Shown here piece after piece: positions 54,457 through 61,862 of a stretch of DNA of 64,000 bases. Source of the DNA: Streptomyces sp. M41(2017) (GTDB lineage: Bacteria > Actinomycetota > Actinomycetes > Streptomycetales > Streptomycetaceae); NCBI RefSeq assembly GCF_002078175.1, contig NZ_MWFK01000001.1, positions 2,728,001-2,792,000 on the forward strand, read 5' to 3'. The notes under the pieces were generated by a model. The model was not told the origin of the DNA. It ran no database searches and saw only the letters and a program-made list of their open reading frames with translations. The translations under genes and the position numbers were made by a program. Each line of letters starts with the position of its first letter. The first letter of the stretch is position 1.

Positions 54457-55725
54457 CTACGCGATGTCGAGGGCGAGTTGTCCGGCAGGCTCCGCGTCGG
54501 CGGCCACGCCGAGGGAGAGCAAGGTGCGGTAGGCCAGTTCGGCCTGGTGGATGACGACGCCGTTGCCCAGGATCTTGAGCTGGTCGGAGCGCGACAGGCC
54601 CAGCTGCGGGTCGGTGACCCAGCCGGGATCGGCGCCCATCATCCATTCCACGAACGCCGGCGACAGGCGCCGGTTGCCCTTGGTGCCCGGCTCCGTCGGC
54701 TCAGGGGCCGTACGGCCCAGGACGCGTTCCCAGCGCTCGATCGCGGGCCCGTAGTCGGTGCCGTTGGTGGCCACCCACCGGCCGTCCAGGCGCACGGCCT
54801 GGCCGGGCAGGTAGTAGTTGCCCGCGCTGTCACGCTGGTTGGGCCCGCCGTGCGGCCCGTCGGACGCTTTCGGGGTGGGCAGCAGGTTCACCACGACCTC
54901 GTTCAGCGGCCGGGAATTGGTACCGAGCAGGTTGGAGGCTCCGGACTTCCAGTCCCGCGCGGCGGGAGTGGGCAGCAGGGTGACGGCGGTTCGCAGGTTC
55001 ATACCGCCCTGCCGCTTGACGGACAGGCCGGGGCCGCCGGTGCCGTCGGCGGCGGCCGGGGTGGGCAGAAGCCTCAGTCCCCGGTCGGGGGAAGCAAGAA
55101 CACCACTTCGTCCTCCAGCGTGGGCCCGTGCCCCCCGGCTTTGCGCTTGTCCGGGTGCTGCGGGCCCCCGTTGCGGCCGAGCTGTGAGGTAGGGGTCTTC
55201 AGCAGCGGGATACGCGACGGCGAACCAGCGGTCCCGGCGGTGGCAGGCTCCGACTTCGGGATCTCCAGCGCGTAGGCACATCCATCGCGCGTCGTACCCG
55301 ATCGCGGCCAGGTCGGCGGCGACGACGTCGAGCCCGCGGGAGCGGAGTGCGGCGACGTTCTCCAGGAAGACGAGTCGGGGTCGAAGTACGCGAACGGCGT
55401 GGGCGATGGTTTTCCAGAGTCCGGAGCGGTCACCGGCGATCCCTCCCCGAGGTCCGGCGTTGCTGATGTCCTGGCAGGGAAAGCCGGCGGTCAGCGCGGC
55501 CGGGCGGGGTCCGGTGCTCAGGCTGTCCCAGTCGATGGCGGTGATGTCGCCGAGGTTGTGGGCGTGGGGCAGGCGGGCTGCCAGCAGCCGGGAGGCTGCG
55601 GGGTCCTTCTCCGCGACCATGACGGTCGGCAGACCGGTGACCGCGTGCACGGCCTGGTCGAGCGCGGCGGAACCGGTGCAGAAGCTGACGTTGCCGTCCT
55701 CGATCGATGCGGCGGGTTGGGTCAT
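54457..55725 (-). CDS. Orphan DNA cytosine-5 methyltransferase
   Basis: A 422-residue C5 methyltransferase. Motif IV is FPCQDIS (catalytic Cys near residue 83), motif VI is LENV, motif VIII-like residues are RRDRWF, and motif X-like KILGNGVV lies near the end. Motif I at the very N-terminus is degenerate. Between 215 and 300 the block LLPTP-A-x-D-G recurs three times (LLPTPAAADGTGG, LLPTPAARDWKSG, LLPTPKASDGPHG), in the target-recognition region. No restriction enzyme gene is adjacent, so it probably protects the element from host restriction. The ATG at 55725 was chosen. Confidence 0.87.
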   Translation of the reverse strand: MTQPAASIEDGNVSFCTGSAALDQAVHAVTGLPTVMVAEKDPAASRLLAARLPHAHNLGDITAIDWDSLSTGPRPAALTAGFPCQDISNAGPRGGIAGDRSGLWKTIAHAVRVLRPRLVFLENVAALRSRGLDVVAADLAAIGYDARWMCLRAGDPEVGACHRRDRWFAVAYPAAEDPYLTARPQRGPAAPGQAQSRGARAHAGGRSGVLASPDRGLRLLPTPAAADGTGGPGLSVKRQGGMNLRTAVTLLPTPAARDWKSGASNLLGTNSRPLNEVVVNLLPTPKASDGPHGGPNQRDSAGNYYLPGQAVRLDGRWVATNGTDYGPAIERWERVLGRTAPEPTEPGTKGNRRLSPAFVEWMMGADPGWVTDPQLGLSRSDQLKILGNGVVIHQAELAYRTLLSLGVAADAEPAGQLALDIA

Positions 55726-55811
55726 GCTGGGGTATCTCCTGCTCTTACGAGGGATGGGAGAGACCGGGGCAGGCGCGGCTTGTGGAGAGACGGCGCCCGC
55801 CCCGGGCGTAG
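55726..55811 (-). promoter_or_regulatory. Conserved hairpin leader, copy B (before the methyltransferase)
   Basis: Identical in layout to copy A, with two changes in the stem 3' strand (GCGCCTGCCCCGG). These replace the C-A mismatch by a C-G pair and introduce one G-U pair. The 16-nt loop is unchanged. Confidence 0.85.
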
Positions 55812-56285
55812 CTAGCTGTAGAAGCGGTTGCGCTTGATCACGGCCTTGCGAATGTTGACCGTGCTGCCCTTGCCTCCGCTGATGGCGCGAGCGGGGGCAC
55901 GCAGGGCGAGGACGATGACCGCCGCCCATACGAGGGCCCCGCCGCTGATCCCGGCGGCGGCGCTGACGATCTCGCCGACGCCGTAGCCGACGCCGGCCGC
56001 GAGGGCTCCGCCCCCGAGGCCGGCGCCCATGAACCTTTGGGCGATCGGGTCGAGGAGCGGGAGCGGGGTCAGGTCGCGCGGCTCGGGTGCGAGGAGCGGG
56101 GCGGGGGCGAGGTGCTTGGGCATGGGGACCATGCGCCCGTAGGCGTCGGGCACCCACACCACCAGCTGACGCTCCCCGTACGGGTCGACCGGCATCGCCG
56201 GGCCGGGGGTGTACAGGTCGAGGAGCTGGGGGTGGTGGATGGCCACGGCGCCCTTGGCGGGTTCGTGGGCGAGGCGTTCGTTCAC
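55812..56285 (-). CDS. Small membrane protein of the AICE, SpdB-like in position
   Basis: A 157-residue protein, not assigned to a family. Residues 1-90 are soluble and Pro-rich (AIHHPQLLDLYTPGPAMPVD, PAPLLAPEPRDLTPLPLLDP). Then come a glycine-rich hydrophobic helix (GAGLGGGALAAGVGYGVGE) and a second helix (GGALVWAAVIVLALRAP), ending in a basic tail (KAVIKRNRFYS). GTG start behind GGAAGGGAAC. In Streptomyces elements such genes near traB are plasmid-spread (Spd) proteins; that role is inferred from position only. Confidence 0.65.
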   Translation of the reverse strand: MNERLAHEPAKGAVAIHHPQLLDLYTPGPAMPVDPYGERQLVVWVPDAYGRMVPMPKHLAPAPLLAPEPRDLTPLPLLDPIAQRFMGAGLGGGALAAGVGYGVGEIVSAAAGISGGALVWAAVIVLALRAPARAISGGKGSTVNIRKAVIKRNRFYS

Positions 56286-56302
56286 GGTCGTTCCCTTCCA
56301 GG

Positions 56303-56485
56303 TCAGTTGGGCAATGCGTGGACGATGGCGGTCATGAAGCTGTTGATCGTTGTGGCAGCGCCGGTGCTGGCGACGTAGAAGCCGAACAGCGCGGCCACGA
56401 GCGCGGTGCCGTAGCTCTTGTTGGACCGCAGGATCAGCGCAAGGAACATGCCGAAGAGCAGGACGAGCGAGATGGTGACGGCCAT
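56303..56485 (-). CDS. 60-residue membrane protein
   Basis: Two hydrophobic helices, MAVTISLVLLFGMFLALIL and TALVAALFGFYVASTG, separated by a short basic loop (RSNKSY). No family recognised. It lies between two other small genes with gaps of 3 and 17 bp, so it is part of the same transcript. Probably a spread-type membrane component (inference). Confidence 0.65.
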   Translation of the reverse strand: MAVTISLVLLFGMFLALILRSNKSYGTALVAALFGFYVASTGAATTINSFMTAIVHALPN

Positions 56486-56488
56486 GGG

Positions 56489-56782
56489 TCAGCCCTTCTT
56501 CGCGAACGGACGGGCGGCGGGCTTGGCGGTGTCGGTCTGGCCCTCGCGGTAGATGCGCAGCCAGAGGTTGTACAGGCGGCGGCCGACGCGCAGGCGCTTG
56601 CCGTAGCCGTGGCAGCGGCGGCAGTCCTTGCCCCGTTTGGCCCGGCCCTTGCGGTCGTGCTTGATGGCGTGGCCCATGCCATGGCAGCGGCGGCAGTCGC
56701 CGTACGGGCTGCCCGCACACACGCTGATGTAACAGAGAGTTATGAGGAGTGGGCAGGTGCTAGCGACGATGAAGGGGGTCAT
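56489..56782 (-). CDS. Small protein with two CxxCxG zinc knuckles
   Basis: A 97-residue protein. One N-terminal hydrophobic segment (MTPFIVASTCPLLITLCYISV) is followed by two DnaJ-like knuckles, CRRCHGMG and CRRCHGYG, linked by a basic 13-residue spacer (HAIKHDRKGRAKRGK); the tail is basic. The pair of CxxCxG motifs can bind one zinc. It looks membrane-anchored with a cytoplasmic or surface zinc head. Function unknown. Its promoter region is the GGTGCTAG repeat cluster at the end of traB. Confidence 0.65.
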   Translation of the reverse strand: MTPFIVASTCPLLITLCYISVCAGSPYGDCRRCHGMGHAIKHDRKGRAKRGKDCRRCHGYGKRLRVGRRLYNLWLRIYREGQTDTAKPAARPFAKKG

Positions 56783-56913
56783 GGGGTGCCCTCCAGGGCG
56801 GCTTTCGGGGATTCCCGCAGGTGAGGTGCTAGATGCGAGTTCCCAGATCAGGTGGGGAACAGGGTGCTAGCAGGGCTGCTAGGTCTAGCACCGGTGGGGT
56901 GCTAGACCTAGCA
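56756..56913. repeat. GGTGCTAG repeat cluster and 37-bp inverted repeat: candidate clt transfer locus
   Basis: GGTGCTAG occurs at 56756, 56825, 56863 and 56898 and, inverted, at 56885. The last two are part of a perfect 16-bp-arm inverted repeat at 56877-56892 and 56898-56913. The cluster begins 11 bp past the 3' end of traB. In Streptomyces plasmids TraB binds 8-bp direct repeats in a cis-acting clt region near its gene, so this is the best clt candidate. Confidence 0.7.
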
Positions 56914-56923
56914 GCGGTCCGCG

Positions 56924-59158
56924 TCAGCCCTTGCCGGGCTTTCCGTCACGCTCAGTGATGGCGGCGACGATGTCGGCGCGGGCGATGCCGCGCCGGGTGG
57001 TGCCCTTGCCCTTGTCGCTTGTGGCCCATACGTCCTGCACCGTGATGCCGTGCGGGCGCAGATTTTTGGCGACCGTCTCGGCCTTCCATCCGGCGTAGAC
57101 CTCGGGGCGCAGGTCGGCGAGTCGGGTGGCGACCTTCTCGTTCCACACCTTGTCCTCATCGACGGCCACGACCTTCAGCACGTCGGCGAGAAGGTCGAAG
57201 CCGGCGGCTTCGGTCTCGGGAAGCTGGCCGATGGCGTGGCCGGTGACGTTTCCGTACTCCTCGCGCATCTGCCGGGCCCGCGCGACGACCTGTTCGGCGC
57301 CTACCGCGTCCACGAACGCGGAGGCGACGATGCGCGGGTCATCTCCTTCACCGGCCATCCAGCAGATGCCGCGGTCGGTGCGGGAGAACATCGTGGCGCG
57401 GTATCCGGCCTTGTACATCGAGGTGCCGAGCACCATGTCGTTGGCCGGCTGCGCCATGACCTTCAGGCAGAACCGCAGCACCGCGTTCGCGGAGATGCCC
57501 GTGGGCAGCGACTTAGCGTCGGGACGCTGGGTGCCGAACAGCATCGTCATACCCAGCGCCGGACCGCGCTTGCCCAGATCGGTGCAGATCTCTTCGATCT
57601 CGGCGCCGTACTTCTCGTGCTCGAAGGGGACCTGGCACTCATCGAACCCGGCCACGATCGGGTGCAGGCGAAGCGCCTTGTCGTTGGCCAGCTCCGGGGT
57701 CACCTTCGACTCCGGGCACCGCGAGCGAGGCAGCGACTTGATGACCTTCGCCCGCCGCCGCAGCTCCGCGCGCAGTTCACGCAGGGCGTTGAGGACGTAT
57801 TCGATGTCCTCGTCCTCATCGCCCGCGCGGTAGCGGTGGCAGACGGGTTCGAGGGCGCCGAAGTCGCCGGTGCCCTTGAAGTCGAACGCGTGGACTTCCG
57901 CGCGCGGGTCGAGGGCGGCGATGAGCAGGAACAGCCGCATCAGGAACGTCTTGCCCATGCGCGGAATCGACCCGACGATGACCGACGCGAACATCAGGGT
58001 CACCGATACGTCGCCCATGCGCTGGTCGTTGCCGAACACGACCGGCTTGAACAGGTCGACCACACCTGACTTCAGCAGCGGCCAGGCGGGCTTGGTCGTC
58101 TCGTTCATCGGCTTGTCCCCGACCCACAGCACAAGCCGTCCCTCGTGCTCGGTCGGGTCGGCCGACGGCCACACGCAGCCGACCTTGCGCCGCAGGCCGG
58201 AGGCGAGCGACTTGCGGGCCTCCATGATGTCCTCCGGGGTGACGCCCCACGGCAGATCGAGGTCGGCGCGGTAGCCGGGCCCGTCGCGGGTGATTTCGGA
58301 GGTGAACCGCATCCCGTTCATGTCGCCGCCCTTCTTGATGGCGGCGGTCAGCTTCGGGTTGCCGATGTTGTCCAGCGCCCGGAGCACGATCGAGCTGGTC
58401 AGCTTCTCCAGCTCGGTCTTCAAAACGGCCCGGCCGATCACGGGCTCATCGGCCTTCCCGCCCTTGAACCCGGCGACCAGCACCGCAGCCGACGCGAACA
58501 GCGTCAGCCATCCCGGCGCGAGCACGTAGCAGGCCATCGCGAGCGGCACCCCGATGAGGCCGGCAACGGCCATGACCAGCATGCGCAGCCGCACACGGCG
58601 GTCACGCTGGCGGGACAGCTTCAGGTACTCGCCGGTGTTCTCGTGCTCCACCTCGTAGGAGCGCAGCGGGGCCGCTTCGGCGTCCCACACCCACCGGTTG
58701 GTCTGTGAGATCAGCCGGGCCGCACCCGTGGGTGCGTCCATGGTCAGGCGCAGCGTGTACCAGGGGGTGCGGATGCCGTGATACGCCGTGGCGTAGAAGG
58801 CGTTGCCGGTGGCGCGCTGGGCGGTGGAGACGAAACCGGGCTTGGACTTCAGCCAGGACGGCAGGATCGGCTTGCGCTTGTACGTCGTGATCCCGGTGCC
58901 CGGCAGGGTCGACGGGTCGGCCGGACGCGGGCGGGTCGAGTCGTCCGACTCGTCGTCGCCGGTGTCGGCCGACGGGTCGACGGTACGGACGGCCGACTCA
59001 CCGACAGTCGAGTCGGGCGACTCGGCACCGGTGCGGTCGGCCGACCCGGCGCGGGCGTTGCGGGCCTTGTCGAGGTCGACCACCTCGCCGGCGCGGTCGG
59101 TGTTCATCTGGGCTTCGAGGTGCTCGAAGAACTCGTGATTCTCGTCGGGGTGATTCAC
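56924..59158 (-). CDS. traB: TraB, FtsK/SpoIIIE-type conjugative DNA translocase
   Basis: A 744-residue hexameric motor that moves double-stranded DNA between mycelia. Residues 1-95 are acidic and disordered. Two membrane helices follow (MLVMAVAGLIGVPLAMACYV, GWLTLFASAAVLVAGF, about 195-235). Walker A is VGSIPRMGKTF (near 395-405), Walker B HPIVAGFDECQV (near 498-509), and MTMLFGTQRPDAKSLPTGI is the arginine/sensor region. The last 80 residues form a winged helix (AETVAKNLRPHGITVQDVW) expected to read the clt 8-mers. GTG at 59158 behind GAAGGGAAG. Its leader carries hairpin copy D. Confidence 0.92.
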   Translation of the reverse strand: MNHPDENHEFFEHLEAQMNTDRAGEVVDLDKARNARAGSADRTGAESPDSTVGESAVRTVDPSADTGDDESDDSTRPRPADPSTLPGTGITTYKRKPILPSWLKSKPGFVSTAQRATGNAFYATAYHGIRTPWYTLRLTMDAPTGAARLISQTNRWVWDAEAAPLRSYEVEHENTGEYLKLSRQRDRRVRLRMLVMAVAGLIGVPLAMACYVLAPGWLTLFASAAVLVAGFKGGKADEPVIGRAVLKTELEKLTSSIVLRALDNIGNPKLTAAIKKGGDMNGMRFTSEITRDGPGYRADLDLPWGVTPEDIMEARKSLASGLRRKVGCVWPSADPTEHEGRLVLWVGDKPMNETTKPAWPLLKSGVVDLFKPVVFGNDQRMGDVSVTLMFASVIVGSIPRMGKTFLMRLFLLIAALDPRAEVHAFDFKGTGDFGALEPVCHRYRAGDEDEDIEYVLNALRELRAELRRRAKVIKSLPRSRCPESKVTPELANDKALRLHPIVAGFDECQVPFEHEKYGAEIEEICTDLGKRGPALGMTMLFGTQRPDAKSLPTGISANAVLRFCLKVMAQPANDMVLGTSMYKAGYRATMFSRTDRGICWMAGEGDDPRIVASAFVDAVGAEQVVARARQMREEYGNVTGHAIGQLPETEAAGFDLLADVLKVVAVDEDKVWNEKVATRLADLRPEVYAGWKAETVAKNLRPHGITVQDVWATSDKGKGTTRRGIARADIVAAITERDGKPGKG

Positions 59159-59189
59159 TGAGCTTCCCTTCAGGGATGGAGGGTTGGCG

Positions 59190-59226
59190 GGCCCGGCCGA
59201 CGCTGTGAGAGGTAGACGGCCGGGCC
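59190..59226 (-). promoter_or_regulatory. Hairpin leader, diverged copy D (before traB)
   Basis: On the minus strand, GGCCCGGCCG and CGGCCGGGCC pair perfectly over 10 bp around a 17-nt loop TCTACCTCTCACAGCGT, which resembles the CGTCTCTCCACAAGCC loop of copies A-C. CATCCCT and a purine-rich ribosome site follow in the same order. The gap 59159-59285 holds nothing else. Confidence 0.7.
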
Positions 59227-59285
59227 TGTGCATGGAGCATCAGCCCGGATGCCGGGCAGCAGGGCACGCAAAGTGCGTGGCTTGT

Positions 59286-59669
59286 TCAGGCGGCGCGCTG
59301 TTCTTCGGGGTAGGCGCAGGGCACGCACATGCCGAGCGAGCCCGGAATGACGTATCCGGCATCGCGCCGGCAGACGGGACAGGTGCGGCGAGCGCGCATC
59401 GCCTTGGCGAGCGCGGCCCTCTTGCCCGGAGTCATCGGACGCACCGGCTTGGCGCGGTCGACGTGGTAGAGGTAGGCGACCAGCGGGCCGCGTCGGTAGC
59501 GCGGACGCAGCACCTGCGCGGCCACCTCCTGACCACCCGGCCGCAAGCCGAGCGCCCGGAGCTGGCGGCGGGTGGCGAGCCCGGTCGGGGCGTAGCGCCA
59601 TGGGTAGGTCGGTATGCCGAACTGGCCGCCCGACGGGCAGTAGCACTTGGCGAGCGTCAGCGCCGACAT
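59286..59669 (-). CDS. RRQRL-motif-type zinc-binding protein
   Basis: A 127-residue AICE protein. The segment GLATRRQLRALGLRPGGQE carries an RRQL motif, and the C-terminal CPVCRRDAGYVIPGSLGMCVPC is a four-Cys zinc ribbon; CYCPSGGQ near the start adds two more Cys. Such proteins recur in actinobacterial conjugative elements next to traB; biochemical role unknown. Its ATG overlaps the stop of the GGDEF gene by one base. Confidence 0.78.
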   Translation of the reverse strand: MSALTLAKCYCPSGGQFGIPTYPWRYAPTGLATRRQLRALGLRPGGQEVAAQVLRPRYRRGPLVAYLYHVDRAKPVRPMTPGKRAALAKAMRARRTCPVCRRDAGYVIPGSLGMCVPCAYPEEQRAA

Positions 59670-60319
59670 CAGGCAGCCATCCCGACCGCGGGGGGCGCGG
59701 TGCGGGCACCGCGGCGCCCGGAGCGTCGCCCGGCGACGGTGGCGAAGATCCTGCCGAGCCCGGCCCGCTTCAGCCCGGATCGGGCCTGCTTGGCCGCGTA
59801 CATCGACTCATCGGCCCGCCGCAGCAGCCCTGACAGGTCCTCGCCCGGGAAGTCCGCGGCGTGGACCCAGCCGAGCGACACCGTGGTGTGCACGTCCGGG
59901 TTCTGCCCGTCGACCGGCCGGGCGAGGATCCCGTGCAGCACCGTGAGCAGGTCGGCGGCGGCGCCGTGCTCATCGATCAGGACGGCGGCGAACTCATCGC
60001 CCCCGAGGCGCCCCGCTACCCCCTTGCGGCCCACGTGGTGGGCGAGCCGGTCGGCGGTGGCCTTCAGCAGCAGGTCACCGGCAGCGTGGCCGTGGGTGTC
60101 GTTGATCTGCTTGAACCGGTCCACATCCGCCAGCAGCACGACGGCGCGCGGGTCCTTCAGCAGGACCGTGGCGCGGTGGGTGAAGGCGTCGCGGGTGCGC
60201 AGCCCGGTGAGCGGGTCACGCCGGGCGACGTGAAGGCGCCGGCCAAGCCAGTGCACATGCGTGGCCCACCCGGCGGCCAGCGGGGCGGAGGCGCCGAGAA
60301 CGTCTAACAGGGTGCTCAT
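59669..60319 (-). CDS. Diguanylate cyclase (GGDEF domain) encoded by the AICE
   Basis: A 216-residue protein with an intact GGDEF domain: DPLTGLRTRDAF at the start, LLADVDRFKQINDTHGHAAGD (substrate and metal site), RLGGDEFAAVL (signature near 104-108) and DESMYAAKQ near the end. It would make c-di-GMP from two GTP. There is only a short hydrophobic N-terminus (VLGASAPLAAGWATHVHW), with no sensor domain. In Streptomyces c-di-GMP holds BldD on DNA and delays development, so the element could time host differentiation (inference). Confidence 0.9.
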   Translation of the reverse strand: MSTLLDVLGASAPLAAGWATHVHWLGRRLHVARRDPLTGLRTRDAFTHRATVLLKDPRAVVLLADVDRFKQINDTHGHAAGDLLLKATADRLAHHVGRKGVAGRLGGDEFAAVLIDEHGAAADLLTVLHGILARPVDGQNPDVHTTVSLGWVHAADFPGEDLSGLLRRADESMYAAKQARSGLKRAGLGRIFATVAGRRSGRRGARTAPPAVGMAA

Positions 60320-61326
60320 GCCGCCACCTCCCTGACCGTCTCGCCGTCGTTCTCAGCGGGAGTGTCGAGGGCGTGCAACGGCTGGTTGGCGCGCTCCGCG
60401 GTGAGGATGTCGCGCACCTCGCGCGCCTGCTTGGCCCCGCAGCGCAGACCCTTGCGCAGCGCTTCGGCGTTGATATCCGCGTCCGACCACGAACCGGTCA
60501 ACTCCCGCGCCTGCGACGACAGCTCATTGAGCGTGCGACGCGCTGGCGCCTTGGCCGGGCGGCGGCGGGGCGCGGACGACTTGCGCGGTGCGGGGGCGGG
60601 TGCCGGTGCCGGTGTCTCGGGCTTCGGCTCCTCGGCCTGTTCGGGCTGGGCGGTCACTGGTTCGGTGCCGGGGGCGAGTTCACCGAGCTTGAGCAGGACG
60701 CGGGCCCGCCGTGGCGTCTTCGAACGCCACAACCGGCCGTGCTCTTCGCGCAGGTCGGCGCGGGCCAACTGCCGTTCCCGCTCGCGGGTGAGGGCGTCGG
60801 CGTAAGAGGTGATCTCCCACAGCGTCATCCCCCGCCACAGCGTGAACGTCGGCCACGGAGCCAGCAGCCACCGTGTCCAGCGGATCTTGTCCATGCGCCG
60901 GCCGGTGACCGCGCCGATCCGAACGGCGTAGATGTGCGCGCCGATCTCGGAGAACACCACCCACAGCAGCGGCATCGTGCCGTGCGCGAGCTTGGCCCAC
61001 ATCCCCCGCCCTGAGGCGATGTTCAACCCGCAGGTGACCAGGGTGAGCAGCCACGGCACGAACCGCACCCACGCCAACCCCATGTCCATGCGGACCAGCA
61101 GCAGGTTGGCGACGGTGAACACCGGAATGGCCACGTCGATACCGACGGGCAGCATCCACGGATCGGTGAACCCCCACCGCAGCGCCGCCGAAGAGACGGC
61201 GTCGAAGGAGGCGAGGAAGCCGAGCGAGCCGACGCCGGCCGCAGCTGCGGCGCCGACACCAGCCAGCCCGAGTTCCGGGCGCGTCAGCGGGGGGACCGCC
61301 GGACGCTCGCTGATCGTGGCAGTCAT
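60316..61326 (-). CDS. DUF2637 membrane protein (SpdB-like)
   Basis: A 336-residue protein with four N-terminal membrane helices (LGLAGVGAAAAAGVGSLGFL, PVGIDVAIPVFTVANLLLV, WVRFVPWLLTLVTCGLNIA, GTMPLLWVVFSEIGAHIYAV), which is the DUF2637 domain of Streptomyces plasmid and AICE proteins. A charged helical segment and a Pro/Ala/Lys-rich linker follow, and a C-terminal helical domain (residues 260-320; INAEALRKGLRCGAKQAREV) that looks DNA-binding, as in sigma-like or ParB-like HTH. It starts and ends in 4-bp overlaps with its neighbours. Probably part of the intramycelial-spread machinery. Confidence 0.82.
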   Translation of the reverse strand: MTATISERPAVPPLTRPELGLAGVGAAAAAGVGSLGFLASFDAVSSAALRWGFTDPWMLPVGIDVAIPVFTVANLLLVRMDMGLAWVRFVPWLLTLVTCGLNIASGRGMWAKLAHGTMPLLWVVFSEIGAHIYAVRIGAVTGRRMDKIRWTRWLLAPWPTFTLWRGMTLWEITSYADALTRERERQLARADLREEHGRLWRSKTPRRARVLLKLGELAPGTEPVTAQPEQAEEPKPETPAPAPAPAPRKSSAPRRRPAKAPARRTLNELSSQARELTGSWSDADINAEALRKGLRCGAKQAREVRDILTAERANQPLHALDTPAENDGETVREVAA

Positions 61327-61616
61327 GCCGCCACCCCCTTGCGCGCCGAACGGCGGCGGGCAACCGGGCGGGCCAGTGACACGACGTTGAACAGTTCCGC
61401 CGCGTGGTCCTCGATCGCGGCGGCGGCGACGCGAATCACGTCATCCGGCATACCGGGGTCGTCCGCGAGGATGTCGCGGGCCGCGTCCAGACGGGCCGCG
61501 CGCTCCATCTCGCTCTCACCCTCAACACCCAGCCACAGTTCGACCGGGGTGCCCAGGGCAAGTTCGATGAAGTCATTGCTGGTCACGGCCTGACGGCCGT
61601 TGATGTACGAACGCAT
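61323..61616 (-). CDS. Small acidic protein heading the transfer operon
   Basis: A 97-residue soluble protein, not recognised. It is helical, with an acidic middle (GVEGESEMERAARLDAARD) and a basic C-terminus (ARPVARRRSARKGVAA). It overlaps the DUF2637 gene by four bases and is the first gene of the transfer operon. Its leader carries hairpin copy C and a long structured region. Confidence 0.68.
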   Translation of the reverse strand: MRSYINGRQAVTSNDFIELALGTPVELWLGVEGESEMERAARLDAARDILADDPGMPDDVIRVAAAAIEDHAAELFNVVSLARPVARRRSARKGVAA

Positions 61617-61631
61617 GACGGAACTCCTGAT

Positions 61632-61697
61632 TACAGAGGGATGGGAGAGACCAGGGCGGGCGCGGCTTGTGGAGAGACGACGCCCGCCCCGGGGCGG
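61632..61697 (-). promoter_or_regulatory. Conserved hairpin leader, copy C (before the transfer operon)
   Basis: CCGGGGCGGGCGT, the same 16-nt loop CGTCTCTCCACAAGCC, and GCGCCCGCCCTGG form a fully paired 13-bp stem with two G-U pairs. TCTCTCCCATCCCTC and AGGAG follow as in copies A and B, although the flanks differ. Confidence 0.85.
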
Positions 61698-61702
61698 AAT
61701 GG

Positions 61703-61798
61703 GTGAGCGCCTCGGCCGGGAGTCGAACCCGGCCTACGACCATCAAGGCGACTTGCGCTGAACCGTGCGCGGGATAGGACCCGTGCACGCCCGCTCAC
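61703..61798 (-). ncRNA. tRNA-like structured element in the transfer-operon leader
   Basis: On the minus strand there is a T-arm (GGCCGGG-TTCGACT-CCCGGCC, at 61714-61734). It is stacked with an acceptor-like 7-bp stem CGCCTTG/CGAGGCG (61744-61750 with 61709-61715), and the linker is too short for D and anticodon arms. An outer stem GTGAGCG/CGCTCAC (61792-61798 with 61703-61709) and a hairpin GTGCACGGGTCCTATCCCGC (61765-61788) complete it. No intact tRNA can be folded, and no CCA is encoded. It may instead be a remnant of an att site. Confidence 0.5.
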
Positions 61799-61862
61799 TT
61801 GCAGAGGTGGGGCGGGATTCCCTCGGACCCCATCGACCACCGGTGTGCAGGTGGCTGGGGCC

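Noticed and set aside
61703..61798. A functional tRNA gene
   Set aside because: Only T-arm and acceptor-like stems form. No D-arm or 7-nt anticodon loop with U33 can be placed, so I report it as tRNA-like only.
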